NCBI GenBank assembly: GCA_016124755.1
Contig: WGNA01000014.1
Location: 1 to 64,000, forward strand
Source of the DNA: Bacteroidota bacterium
GTDB lineage: Bacteria; Bacteroidota; Bacteroidia; NS11-12g; UBA9320
DNA: 64,000 nt
Reading direction: 5' to 3'
Part shown: positions 1 through 8,447 of the stretch, in pieces
Layout of the letters: each line of letters begins with the position of its first letter
How positions within the stretch are numbered: position 1 is the stretch's first letter
Notes under the pieces: generated by a model
What the model saw: only the letters and a program-made list of their open reading frames with translations
What the model was told of the DNA's origin: nothing
The model's database searches: none
Position numbers and translations under genes: made by a program

Positions 1-98
1 CGATCATGCATCATCATCCCGAAAGGATGGCCGAAAATGAAGTTAAATTCATGGTTCAAACTGGTCATGGATTGATGAAGATCATGCACCTTTTGCAT
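1..98 (-). pseudogene. Rhs core fragment, runs off the left edge
   Basis: On the minus strand, translation from the ATG at 98 reaches the Rhs wording GHPFGMMMHDR and leaves the window open. The first 29 bases are identical to 1966-1994, the same point of the intact Rhs cassette to the right. An in-frame stop (102-104) lies just upstream, so only a short 5' piece of unrelated or degraded sequence precedes the core. I read it as a second, displaced Rhs 3' cassette. The rest lies outside the window, so its tip domain cannot be named. Confidence 0.6.
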
Positions 99-355
99 TG
101 ATCATGTCAAATGACCGATTTTTTATCGTCTTAACAAAACTTCCCCAAAACAAACTCTTATAGGTTGAGTGATTAATCATCCGCTAGGCAAGCCTGTAGC
201 TGCTTTTGACTTTAAAATATGGATGAAAAAATCCAGTTTTACCTTTAAAAATTATATTTATGTCGTAATTCATAAGATTCGGTGCGAACATTAAATCGCT
301 AACCTGAGATTTGACGCTTTGATTACTAATTATTCTGTGAGCTGTTAAGGATCGA
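99..355. other. Spacer between two Rhs cassettes, no gene seen
   Basis: About 250 bases of AT-rich sequence separate the left Rhs fragment from the stop of the membrane protein gene. The only open frame (62 residues, minus strand) overlaps that gene and has no recognisable content. I see no RNA gene or convincing terminator. Confidence 0.4.
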
Positions 356-1021
356 CTATTTAGATTTAACATAAGGCAAAATAAATTCTATACTGCTATC
401 ATGAGAAATATAACTTGGATCTAGGGAAATAAACCCATTAAATATTTCTTTTGGGCTTCGACATCTTATAAAATATCGTTCTACGTGATATATTGATACT
501 TTTCTAATTATATCATTATAATTTTCTTCAAATGTGTGCACAATAGAATCTCTAATCTCATTGTCAATTGCATACCTCTCTGTCGCCATACAATAAGAAA
601 CCTGGAATCTATGCCACCAGATGGGACGTACTCTTCTTACTGTAAAATTATCAATAACATAATATTTAGACTTGGAAATCAAATTTCTTATACTACAACT
701 GTATGGGGCTACTAGAGAATCTGAACTTATAAAATATAACTCATATAGCAGATGGGTTTTAGTATTTGTGATAGGATCTTTATGTTTCGCATGAACAGGC
801 AAGTTCATTTCTACAAGATAACCATCTAACCAAAGAGTATCAACAACCCTAAAAGAATCTACACCTCCTGATGAACTATTCTTTTTGGTTTTAAGTAATG
901 TAGAATATACCAACGTGTACGACATTAAGTGAAATGCCATTGATAGTATCAAAATAATTATGACGTTAGCAACCCTCTGTTTCCAATCTAACGATATCAA
1001 TTTGTGATCTAATGCTATCAT
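356..1021 (-). CDS. Membrane-anchored hypothetical protein, possible immunity partner of the Rhs tip
   Basis: A 221-residue protein. Residues ~17-40 form one hydrophobic segment (VANVIIILILSMAFHLM); the rest looks soluble with several Cys residues (for example CSIRN and CMATERY). The ATG at 1021 lies inside the end of the Rhs gene and the two overlap by 56 bp, so translation is probably coupled. In Rhs toxin loci the gene directly after the toxin tip is normally the immunity gene; that is the only basis for suggesting this role. I do not recognise the family. A one-pass topology would fit neutralising a toxin at the membrane. Confidence 0.6.
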   Translation of the reverse strand: MIALDHKLISLDWKQRVANVIIILILSMAFHLMSYTLVYSTLLKTKKNSSSGGVDSFRVVDTLWLDGYLVEMNLPVHAKHKDPITNTKTHLLYELYFISSDSLVAPYSCSIRNLISKSKYYVIDNFTVRRVRPIWWHRFQVSYCMATERYAIDNEIRDSIVHTFEENYNDIIRKVSIYHVERYFIRCRSPKEIFNGFISLDPSYISHDSSIEFILPYVKSK

Positions 1022-2066
1022 TCTTCTTTGATTTTTTAATTTTTTCGGTAAGTTTGACTTTTCCTTTCAAATTACCATCTCCTGAGTCTTCGGCTGTTCT
1101 TATTCTAGTTTTAGGTGGTTGAGCTTCGATAGGATGTCCTGGAGCATTCCAAAACGGGTATCCCTCCATCGTGTCGTCTAGCTTTGCTTTATTAACATCA
1201 ATGGAGCAATCACCACCGGATTGGGTAGATTTGATATTGGCATTGTTCAGTATTCCAATGATAACTCTTTTCGTTATTTCTGGGTCAGCGAGATTTCGCT
1301 TGAACGCCCTATGTCTTAAACCAAGTGAATGAAGCATTTCATGAATCATTGTTCCTTTGTCCGATCCACCATTCTCATTTAAATCAATTTCATCACCACC
1401 ATATAACGTGATCGCGACAGAAGTGGCTTCATCATAGGACTTTTTACTATTGTATACTCTGTTGTATGTTTTTTCGTCAAGAATTTCTACAAGATTTCCC
1501 GCATCATTTTCCCAAGATTCATTATTTCCTCGTCCAGATTCTTCCGCAACCTGCAAATCAAATAATATTTCGTATGTCTCACCTTCATCTGTCAGAAGAG
1601 AGTACTTTCCACTTTGTCCATTTATTTCATTCACAGCCTGTTGAACCAATTTTTTGGTTTTTTCATCTCCATGATTTACAAAAAATATTGCGTGAATTGT
1701 TATAGTTTTATTCGCCACATCAATAATTACCTCATAATCCCTTCCACCCTGATCAACATTTATAACTGGATTGTTTGCTACGAAATTGTATGGTGAATAT
1801 TTGGGATATTTTGACTGTAATGGATCTAAACTCAACCATCTCCCCAATCTTGTATCATACATCCTATCCCCAAAGTCCAAACTGTTGCCTTCACCTTTAA
1901 CCTCATCGTCTCGTTCCATACCGTTAAAACCGAATCGATAATCCTTATTGGCATTGGAGTAGCTACGATCATGCATCATCATCCCGAAAGGATGATGATG
2001 CGGTTTTCTAAGATTGCCAGTGCCAGAGGGTTTTGGTAGGAAGTGATATAACGAATTTGTGCACAT
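966..2066 (-). CDS. Truncated Rhs core with C-terminal metzincin-like metalloprotease tip
   Basis: The first ~90 residues are the end of an Rhs repeat core: HPFGMMMHDR, YRFGFNGMERDDEVKG, then the core boundary DTRLGRWLSLDPL. After it comes a ~270-residue tip with HEMLHSLGLRH, the HExxHxxGxxH zinc-binding motif of metzincin proteases, around residue 245. Position after the core is typical of polymorphic toxin tips. The large N-terminal Rhs barrel is missing: the frame begins at TTG 2075 / ATG 2066 right at the end of the recombinase gene. It is therefore an orphan cassette unless fused to a full Rhs gene by recombination. Protease activity is inferred from the motif only. Confidence 0.75.
   Translation of the reverse strand: MCTNSLYHFLPKPSGTGNLRKPHHHPFGMMMHDRSYSNANKDYRFGFNGMERDDEVKGEGNSLDFGDRMYDTRLGRWLSLDPLQSKYPKYSPYNFVANNPVINVDQGGRDYEVIIDVANKTITIHAIFFVNHGDEKTKKLVQQAVNEINGQSGKYSLLTDEGETYEILFDLQVAEESGRGNNESWENDAGNLVEILDEKTYNRVYNSKKSYDEATSVAITLYGGDEIDLNENGGSDKGTMIHEMLHSLGLRHRAFKRNLADPEITKRVIIGILNNANIKSTQSGGDCSIDVNKAKLDDTMEGYPFWNAPGHPIEAQPPKTRIRTAEDSGDGNLKGKVKLTEKIKKSKKNDSIRSQIDIVRLETEGC
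1966..1994. repeat. 29-bp direct repeat inside the Rhs core (second copy at 1-29)
   Basis: These 29 bases are identical to the first 29 bases of the window and encode the same HPFGMMMHDR segment. They mark where two Rhs cassettes share core sequence, the type of homology that lets C-terminal tips be exchanged by recombination. Confidence 0.85.
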
Positions 2067-2071
2067 TTTTA

Positions 2072-3124
2072 TCAAATTTCGCTATTTTGAACCAACTTTT
2101 CAAACATGATATCTGTATGCTGATCTATACGTTCTTGATGGTATTTGACGTACTTGTAAAACTCAACTGACCCAGGTGAATGCCCACTAATTTTTCGTAC
2201 AGTGCTTTCTTCCATCCCCAGTTCCAGCATTGTGGTAATTGCCGTTCGTCTCATGGTGTGAGTGCTCAAAAGATCACAAAAACGAAACGGTGATTTGGAG
2301 ATATTGTTCTTATATTGAGTAATTGGTTTGCCACGTTTTGTTCTGATCTTCGGGACAGGATTTGTCCAACCAGCCATTTCTCCGATTTTTTTAACATTTT
2401 GCCCGAACTGAGCGGAACTGGTTATTGGAAATAATCTTTTTCCTCTGTTTTTATTCCTTGCAATTATTTCTTTAGTAAAATCAGGAAGTTTAATAACACT
2501 TTGCTTTCTGGTTTTTTTAGCGGTTACTGATAAATATGTTTGAGATTGTATAATTTCAATATTTTCGTTTAACAGTGAAAGTAGATCACTGACTCTTAAA
2601 GCTGTTGCACATCCAAATACAAAGAGATCCTTGGCACGTTGTAAATGTAACGGTAAAGAATCATGGAAGGGTTTGTTGGTGATTAAGAAGCGTAATTGAC
2701 TGCTATCTAATACCACAATGGGAATATCTTCTTTCCAAACGTAGAAATCTTTATAAAATTCACCAAAATACAATCCTTTACTTCGAGAAACCCAGTTGAG
2801 AAATGTTTTGAGCATTTTAATATTGTGCCCAACATAGTTGTCGAAGTGACCTAAATCGTCATATAGAAAATCGGTAAATTGTCTATAGAATTGAGAATAA
2901 TATTGACGTTCCATTTTGATAACCCGTTTATCTTTTGTCAAAGATTTTAATCGAAGCGGGTAGTTAGTTCTGAGGTTAAAACTTGATAGTAATTTATAAA
3001 GCTGAAGATAGTTTCTTTTGGTTCCAGAAGTTAACGATTGACCACCTTTTTGAGTTCTTTTATTTCGTCTATTTTCACCAATAAAGCTTTTCAGCAGAGG
3101 GAGAATTTCATACTCCATAGGCAT
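2072..3124 (-). CDS. Tyrosine recombinase / integrase
   Basis: A 350-residue protein with an N-terminal SAM-like DNA-binding half and a C-terminal catalytic domain. Visible catalytic signature: CATALRVSDLL (first Arg), HTMRRTAIT (H-x-x-R), SGHSPGSVEFYKYV (final His and Tyr nucleophile). Such enzymes cut and rejoin DNA through a 3'-phosphotyrosine and catalyse integration, excision or inversion. Its stop overlaps the first bases of the Rhs cassette, so the Rhs fragment sits directly downstream in the same direction. A 15-bp inverted repeat and tandem 10-bp repeats lie in the upstream spacer. Length and motif order are normal for the XerD/phage-integrase family as used in Bacteroidota elements. 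Confidence 0.88.
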   Translation of the reverse strand: MPMEYEILPLLKSFIGENRRNKRTQKGGQSLTSGTKRNYLQLYKLLSSFNLRTNYPLRLKSLTKDKRVIKMERQYYSQFYRQFTDFLYDDLGHFDNYVGHNIKMLKTFLNWVSRSKGLYFGEFYKDFYVWKEDIPIVVLDSSQLRFLITNKPFHDSLPLHLQRAKDLFVFGCATALRVSDLLSLLNENIEIIQSQTYLSVTAKKTRKQSVIKLPDFTKEIIARNKNRGKRLFPITSSAQFGQNVKKIGEMAGWTNPVPKIRTKRGKPITQYKNNISKSPFRFCDLLSTHTMRRTAITTMLELGMEESTVRKISGHSPGSVEFYKYVKYHQERIDQHTDIMFEKLVQNSEI

Positions 3125-3481
3125 TGTACATTTTATATGGAGTAAAGATAATACTGAAAGAAGAACAATTTCATATTCGATGGATTTTGATCATTTAATA
3201 AGTTAACATTTAAATGGGTGTTTGTTTTCAGAGAAGGGTCGAGGGGAATTCTTTGAAACTTGTCCTATGGGTGAAATTAATTTCTTTGGAATAAACTACT
3301 TACTCTGTTATTAAGAAGATTTAAAACCTGTGCTAAAAACAGCTAAAAACAGACTCTTTTGCACTTTAATTATTATTTGGCTTCTACTACACATTTGAAC
3401 AATTAAAACGGGTAGTAGAAACCAAACAAAGAAATTAAAAGACCCTAAAATTATAGCATCAATTCATCTGGGCATTTTTAT
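3125..3481. other. Intergenic region with possible recombination-site repeats
   Basis: No gene is seen in this ~360-bp spacer between the recombinase and the T9SS gene. It contains a tandem direct repeat of gctaaaaaca (3332-3341 and 3342-3351) and an inverted repeat with arms 3376-3390 and 3412-3426 (14 of 15 positions pair, 21-base loop). Next to a recombinase gene such repeats could be a crossover or arm-binding site; this is inference. Confidence 0.4.
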
Positions 3482-3486
3482 GTGGG

Positions 3487-5283
3487 TTATTTAAGAATCA
3501 CAATTCTACCCAACGGTAGTACTTGATCCGCACCTTGAAACGTCATAAGATAGGTTCCGTTCAGCAGATTCGATACGTCCACGGTGTGGTTATTAACTGA
3601 GGAGTTTATATCATATTGTTTCAGAAGTACTCCTTGAAGGTTATATACCTGTATGGTTCCTTGAACAGGGTTACTAAACGTAATATTAACTGACCCGGAG
3701 GTTGGGTTGGGGAATATTCGGCTTGCCAGAACCGAAATAGTCGGAAGGCTCATTGGCATGGCCATAAGGGTATCTCCCATCATGGTATCCAGAACTGTTG
3801 TATCACAGACGCTGATTTCATAGATGTTGGGATCAACCGGTCCGAAGGTGCTCATCGTGTCGAGTTCTGCAATGTTTGGCATATCATCCGCATCATATGC
3901 ATAAACGGTGTCGATACCGATGGGATAAAAATACTGGCAGGTTGAGAATGTATTATGATCAGCCTTATGATGAACAATTGTTGTATCGTGGTTTCCGAAA
4001 AGATGGTAACCGTTGTAGGTGTTGCTGAAGGAGTCGGTATAGGGATACAGACAAAAGTTGGTATTGCTTTCTTCATAAAACATATGCATCACAGAAAGGT
4101 AATTCGTGCGATAAAGCGAGACCAAATCAAATGCATTCATGACCGAAGTACTGGGAACAGCTTTATACAAGAACATACTTTTTGAGTAGGGACGAACCTG
4201 TTCTAACAGCGTTCCGGAAATTACCAACGTATCGTTATCCACTAAAACATCCTGATCCAATAATTGAGAGAAGGAATGAGATATTTCGTTATAAGTTAAT
4301 AAATTCAACATCTGGTCAATATTCAGCATGAAGCTCGTGTAGGGCTGGTTTGCGCTATCGTAAGCATGACCCACTACAACGATGTTGTTTTGAAATAAAA
4401 TTAATTCCGTTGGGATGCGGTCAGTGGTGTCGGTTGTATGGTATTCCTTGAGCATATTGGCATTTCCGGTCATGTCCACATTTACTATGGCCGGAAAAGT
4501 AGGATTGGATTTATCGGCAAGCCTTCGCTTGAATAAAACACGATATCCGGCAGCGGCAGGGTCTTCAACAATGCTGACGCCCTGATCGTATTTTGCCCCG
4601 GACATTAATGGGAAAATAACCCGATTAAATTGCAGCATTCCCGAGGAAGAAAACTTAGTTACCATGATTCCGGCAACATCCTTGGAAGAGGAACTGGTGT
4701 ATAGCGAGTCGGAATTATTGCAACTATCACGAAAGGATGCCAGCTTTCCTTTGGCCGTGCCGACCACTACAAAATCACCCATTTGATCTTCGATCACTTC
4801 AAGGGCTTCGTCATGCAGGTTGGAATCTCCCCATACGTGATACCAATTGCTCCTGCCGGTCGAATCCGACGGATCAATTAGTGCAATAAAAGCATTGTAG
4901 TACGGTGTCATTAATTGACAGCTAGTGTCATAGGCACCCCTATAGAATTGATCTTTATCGGTTTTCCCAACCACCACATATTTGTTCCCGGAAACATGTT
5001 TTGTGGAGGCTCCATACCAATTGTACGAACTGTCACCTATATATGTCTGCCAGGTAATCGCACCGGATTGATTGGTTTCCAATAAATAGGCAAAATTTAA
5101 ATCAAAACTGTTGCTCACATGACCCGTTACGATATACCGGTCATCTGTTGAATTGTAATGCCCCTTGGCATCTTCAATGGTGTCGGTTGTGCCATATTGC
5201 CAACCCCATAGAGTTTGTGCGGAGGAAAGATTGCAAAAAAGGAAAGTTAAGCCAAAGCAAAGAATGTAGAATGTAGTTTTCAT
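3487..5283 (-). CDS. Secreted protein with T9SS type A sorting domain
   Basis: A ~598-residue protein beginning with a Sec signal peptide (MKTTFYILCFGLTFLFCNLSSAQ, cleavage after SAQ). The start is the ATG at 5283 rather than the TTG two codons earlier. The middle has repeated segments reminiscent of beta-propeller blades (DDRYIVTGHVS, GNKYVVVGKTD, DFVVVGTAKG, NNIVVVGHAYD). The last ~75 residues (SRIFPNPTSGSVNITF ... LLNGTYLMTF ... RIVILK) are a classical Por secretion-system sorting domain, cleaved or attached after passage through the outer membrane. Substrate or target is not evident. It lies alone on the minus strand, with no obvious operon partner. Confidence 0.85.
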   Translation of the reverse strand: MKTTFYILCFGLTFLFCNLSSAQTLWGWQYGTTDTIEDAKGHYNSTDDRYIVTGHVSNSFDLNFAYLLETNQSGAITWQTYIGDSSYNWYGASTKHVSGNKYVVVGKTDKDQFYRGAYDTSCQLMTPYYNAFIALIDPSDSTGRSNWYHVWGDSNLHDEALEVIEDQMGDFVVVGTAKGKLASFRDSCNNSDSLYTSSSSKDVAGIMVTKFSSSGMLQFNRVIFPLMSGAKYDQGVSIVEDPAAAGYRVLFKRRLADKSNPTFPAIVNVDMTGNANMLKEYHTTDTTDRIPTELILFQNNIVVVGHAYDSANQPYTSFMLNIDQMLNLLTYNEISHSFSQLLDQDVLVDNDTLVISGTLLEQVRPYSKSMFLYKAVPSTSVMNAFDLVSLYRTNYLSVMHMFYEESNTNFCLYPYTDSFSNTYNGYHLFGNHDTTIVHHKADHNTFSTCQYFYPIGIDTVYAYDADDMPNIAELDTMSTFGPVDPNIYEISVCDTTVLDTMMGDTLMAMPMSLPTISVLASRIFPNPTSGSVNITFSNPVQGTIQVYNLQGVLLKQYDINSSVNNHTVDVSNLLNGTYLMTFQGADQVLPLGRIVILK

Positions 5284-5389
5284 GATCAATTTGTTTAACT
5301 CAAAAATAAATTGATCTCAAACAATAAAACAAGAAGAAAGGTTAAAAAATTATTAAATGCTCAATTCGACATTTAGACAAAATTTGGAA

Positions 5390-5638
5390 TTATGAATCCA
5401 ATGAGGAAAAGAATTCCTGAAGGGAAATATGCATGGCGTCCAACACTTTTAACAATGACTCCAGAGAAAAATTCTGACCATTTTCCATGCGCCAGTATTG
5501 GACGCGATTGATGTTGTTTTCCCAGGCAAATTTTTCGGCACTGGTATATCCGAGTTGCTTTCGCAAGTGTTGGAGGTGCTTTCCGATTTGAACGATTTGT
5601 GGGTTTCTATCCCCGGTATTTTTGGATTCCTTAGCCAT
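5390..5638 (-). CDS. XRE-family HTH transcriptional regulator
   Basis: An 82-residue protein, taking the internal ATG at 5638 (MAKESKNTG) as start; five more codons are open upstream. The helix-turn-helix covers residues ~18-70 (IGKHLQHLRKQLGYTSAEKFAWENNIN...YWRMENGQNFSLESLLKVLDAM), a lambda-Cro/C1 type domain with no effector domain. A 10-bp inverted repeat at 5690-5715 lies between it and the divergent gene at 5758, so it may repress one or both. It sits at the edge of the accessory block. Confidence 0.8.
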   Translation of the reverse strand: MAKESKNTGDRNPQIVQIGKHLQHLRKQLGYTSAEKFAWENNINRVQYWRMENGQNFSLESLLKVLDAMHISLQEFFSSLDS

Positions 5639-5689
5639 AGTGTAAGGAAACAAGATTGGGGTATTCTCTTATAATTGTGAACTGCTTAA

Positions 5690-5715
5690 AATAAACCTAA
5701 TATAATAGGTTTATT
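5690..5715. promoter_or_regulatory. Candidate operator between divergent genes
   Basis: A perfect 10-bp inverted repeat (aataaaccta, six bases, taggtttatt) lies in the 119-bp gap between the divergent XRE regulator and the signal-peptide protein. The symmetry and position suit a dimeric HTH repressor. No experimental support. Confidence 0.45.
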
Positions 5716-5757
5716 CAAAACAATTGGTGTTATTTGGTGCATCAAACACGATGTATT

Positions 5758-6225
5758 ATGAAAACACTTAATTGGCTTGTGATGGCCACTTGTATCCTTT
5801 TTTCAACCCTGTCGGTTTCTGGGCAAACAGCGGTTGATTCGGTGAGTCCCTGCCCGGTAAATCAACAAAAATCCACGCTGACCGTTGAGCAGTTAACCCT
5901 GTTCAATCAGCTGGGGATAAACCTTAATAATTACAAATGGGACAATCCTGATATCAATTGCCACATTAATTCGGCGGTACAGGATTTTGAAATGTATAAA
6001 TTCAATATGCGGGTCGGAGGATATGGCGTTGGACTGGGTTTGGCAGGTGTTCCGATTGGATTGGTTTTTCAGTCCGCCTTGGGAACGGGTGTGGGTTTAA
6101 TTATTATTGGTTCTGCCTGTTTGGTCGGCGGTGGGTACTTAATTTTTCGGGGATTAAAACGTAAAAAATCCCAGGAGATGCACGTTGGTGTAGTGGCGGA
6201 TTATTACCGGGTGAACAAAATTTAA
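5758..6225 (+). CDS. Exported membrane-associated hypothetical protein
   Basis: About 155 residues from the ATG at 5758 (MKTLNWLVMATCILFSTLSVSGQ), which gives a clean signal peptide ending in SGQ; an upstream ATG at 5734 would put eight extra residues before it. Near the C-terminus a glycine-rich hydrophobic stretch (GYGVGLGLAGVPIGLVF...GVGLIIIGSACLVGGGYLIF) suggests two membrane passes, followed by a short basic tail. Four Cys lie in the mature N-terminal half or membrane part. I do not recognise the family. A strong terminator follows at 6245. Confidence 0.6.
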   Translation: MKTLNWLVMATCILFSTLSVSGQTAVDSVSPCPVNQQKSTLTVEQLTLFNQLGINLNNYKWDNPDINCHINSAVQDFEMYKFNMRVGGYGVGLGLAGVPIGLVFQSALGTGVGLIIIGSACLVGGGYLIFRGLKRKKSQEMHVGVVADYYRVNKI

Positions 6226-6244
6226 ATACAACAATTTCCAAAGG

Positions 6245-6274
6245 AAAAGGCGGTGCTCTGCACCGCCTTTTTTT
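6245..6274 (+). terminator. Rho-independent terminator
   Basis: The stem aggcggtgc / gcaccgcct closes on a tct loop and is followed by a run of seven or more T. It lies 20 bases after the stop at 6225 and faces the convergent minus-strand gene at 6297. Confidence 0.9.
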
Positions 6275-6296
6275 GTTGGGTTATTTACTTAAGGAA

Positions 6297-6800
6297 CTAT
6301 TTACACCAGATCTCTCTGGATTTTTCAAATCCGACCCAATCATTATTTTGGTCATACCCTCGAATGGCCAGTTCATACCGAATGAACTTTTCCAAAGGAA
6401 TGGATTGGGAAAGGATGAAACGAAGAACTTCTCCTTGGATTGTTGACAGATAACCCCAGATTTCTTCCCAGTGGGGAAGTGGAGATTCATCTGTGCGAAT
6501 AGATTCTAAATGATCATAGGAAAATGGCAAATATGCACTTCGTGTCTCGGTCGTATTGAGTATGTGAAGTTCATTTTCCAGTGCATCGGCTCTTGTCATA
6601 ACGACAAAATCATCCTCTGGGCCATCAACCACCACAAACTGTTCATTTCGCTTTCGGTACAGGAAGGTTAGCCAAATGGCCCGGTCAAAGGCTTTTTGTA
6701 AACTGGGGTAGTGCTCGTAATTCCCGAATGTTTCCATACTGCTGAATTGGAAGTCAAGTATGATCCATTCCGAAGGATGACGGGCAATTCGCCAGGTCAT
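6297..6800 (-). CDS. Hypothetical protein of the accessory block
   Basis: A 167-residue soluble protein rich in aromatic and acidic residues (WRIARHPSEWIILDF; DGPEDDFVVMTRADALE). No signal peptide or membrane segment. It starts 3 bp after the stop of the 128-residue gene upstream, so both probably belong to one transcript running from ~8.3 kb to 6.3 kb. I do not recognise the family. Confidence 0.6.
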   Translation of the reverse strand: MTWRIARHPSEWIILDFQFSSMETFGNYEHYPSLQKAFDRAIWLTFLYRKRNEQFVVVDGPEDDFVVMTRADALENELHILNTTETRSAYLPFSYDHLESIRTDESPLPHWEEIWGYLSTIQGEVLRFILSQSIPLEKFIRYELAIRGYDQNNDWVGFEKSREIWCK

Positions 6801-6803
6801 CTG

Positions 6804-7190
6804 TTAGCTAGGTTTTCCTTCACCCGATTTGCTGGAAGCGGGATGTTCTTTGGGTGCAGGATTCTTTGATACCGGATCTTTTTTTACAGGAATTACCGGT
6901 TCGATTTCCGGAATGGGAGCATCCGCCCAACGGGTTACAAAATGCGCAACAATTCGCAGTGGATTGTCCACCAATTCGATGAGCTGGTCATTTTCCATGG
7001 TCATTAAATGCGCCGGATCCGGAAGGTTTTCTTTCGGCATTTGATGAATTAAATCCATCAGATCCTTTCTGGCTAGATAATTTCCAAAATGTAATTCTTT
7101 GGCTGAAAGGTGAAGGTTTGGCTCTTTGGCCATCTTGCGAAACAGATTGGAAAACTGTTTGGCTAAGGCTTGTTTGTCATCTAGGTTCAT
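6804..7190 (-). CDS. Hypothetical protein with Pro/Lys-rich tail
   Basis: A 128-residue protein. Residues 1-90 look helical (MNLDDKQALAKQFSNLFRKMAKEPN), and the last ~35 residues are a low-complexity tail rich in Pro, Lys and Ser (IPVKKDPVSKNPAPKEH). Second-last gene of the small-gene cluster, 3 bp upstream of the 167-residue gene. No recognised domain. Confidence 0.55.
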   Translation of the reverse strand: MNLDDKQALAKQFSNLFRKMAKEPNLHLSAKELHFGNYLARKDLMDLIHQMPKENLPDPAHLMTMENDQLIELVDNPLRIVAHFVTRWADAPIPEIEPVIPVKKDPVSKNPAPKEHPASSKSGEGKPS

Positions 7191-7241
7191 AGAATAAATA
7201 TTTAATTGTGAAGGGTTGTATTCGCCTCTGAGCGAATGGAA

Positions 7242-7493
7242 TTAAAGTTGTTTGATCAGTTCCTTTAAAAAGGCAGATGAGTCGATCAAAATTGACTCCG
7301 TTGCGGAAACCGGGGCATACATCAATTTTATTTCAAGAGATGGATCTCCCAGGACATCACGAATCAATTGAGCTTCTATTTGTGTGCGGAAAGCAAAGTT
7401 TGATTCGAAGGTTAAAAGCTGTATTTCCGACTGAGACTTCTGAGGTTTATGCAGTACCCAAATAGGAAATATTTTCAATTCATGGTTACTCAT
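7242..7493 (-). CDS. Small hypothetical protein
   Basis: An 83-residue protein (MSNHELKIFPIWVLHKPQ). It overlaps the preceding 73-residue gene by 4 bp (ATGA), a sign of translational coupling. No recognised domain or membrane segment. Part of the accessory minus-strand cluster. Confidence 0.55.
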   Translation of the reverse strand: MSNHELKIFPIWVLHKPQKSQSEIQLLTFESNFAFRTQIEAQLIRDVLGDPSLEIKLMYAPVSATESILIDSSAFLKELIKQL

Positions 7494-7711
7494 AATAATT
7501 CATTTGAATCTGGGGAACAATACAGCTCTAAAACGGCAAGCAAATGGGTGTAATCACCTTCCTGAGCCTGTGAGATAACAATCTGGATCTCCTGTTGAGT
7601 CCATCCTTGAGATCGGGCAGTGTTTTGAAACAGCCCCAGCAGGTGAAATGCGTTTCCATCCTGACCAGCGAGATTCAGATGGACTTTTTTGGCAATGCGT
7701 GATTCGATCAT
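7490..7711 (-). CDS. Small hypothetical protein
   Basis: A 73-residue, probably helical protein (MIESRIAKKVHLNLAGQDGNAFHLLGLFQ). ATGA overlap with the 83-residue gene downstream and 12 bp from the gene upstream make an operon likely. The GNAFxLLG and VISQAQEGDYTHLL wording recalls small mobile-element proteins of Bacteroidota, but I cannot assign a named family. Confidence 0.55.
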   Translation of the reverse strand: MIESRIAKKVHLNLAGQDGNAFHLLGLFQNTARSQGWTQQEIQIVISQAQEGDYTHLLAVLELYCSPDSNELL

Positions 7712-7723
7712 ATCAATAGGGTT

Positions 7724-8299
7724 TTAATCGTGATAATCCACTACCACAATCCAATGGGTATCCCGATAGGTATCGGCATCTTCAAGGCAATCGGTTAGGC
7801 TGATGAGCTGATTAGTTGCGGTGTTAAAGCATCTTAACTGATAATCGAAACTGACTTCATAGACATCCTCCTGGGCTTTTAGCCTTAGCTTATCGATCCA
7901 ATAACTGGTGAGAATCACGGCATCATCCTCATAACCCAGACGGTTGTAGTGGTTTCGGTTATAGGGATTCACATCCTTGCCGCCATGCGTTTCCCAAATG
8001 TGCTGCAATACCTTTTGGTGAGTAGACAGATCCTTGTCAAAGAAACCGGAGGCTGTTAGCCGGACGCCGAGTTCAACCAGACGTCTTGCAGCTTCCTTTT
8101 CAAAGGGTTCGACAACAGGGTTAAAAATTCCACTCCAGCGTCCTCCAATCACAAACCAATCGGCTTTGGAGCTTAAGGGGTCATCATCAGTCGATAATCC
8201 GAGGCCAGCCTGGGTGAGTTTGTCATACATCACCCTGCGTGCCTCCATGGAAGTTTTGGCTTTGGTATGATCCAATAGCCCAAAGAGTAAAAAATGCAT
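7724..8299 (-). CDS. Hypothetical protein, first gene of the small-gene cluster
   Basis: A 191-residue soluble protein. Notable segments: SSKADWFVIGGRWSGIF (residues ~43-60), DAVILTSYWIDKLRLKAQEDV and a C-terminal HWIVVVDYHD. The WFVxGGRWSG segment looks conserved, but I cannot name the family. It starts the apparent transcript 8299 to 6297; about 150 bp of AT-rich sequence separates it from the methylase gene upstream. Confidence 0.6.
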   Translation of the reverse strand: MHFLLFGLLDHTKAKTSMEARRVMYDKLTQAGLGLSTDDDPLSSKADWFVIGGRWSGIFNPVVEPFEKEAARRLVELGVRLTASGFFDKDLSTHQKVLQHIWETHGGKDVNPYNRNHYNRLGYEDDAVILTSYWIDKLRLKAQEDVYEVSFDYQLRCFNTATNQLISLTDCLEDADTYRDTHWIVVVDYHD

Positions 8300-8447
8300 T
8301 TGATAAAGTGTTTTAGGTAAAAAAATCAGATAGTTACTTGGGAAAAATCCGTAAGAAATTTCCCGGAAAGAATCCGAACACTTTACCAGAAGTGTGAATT
8401 AGGTTGGTTTTAAAAAGATGAGATATTTAATCATATACAGAGTTTCG

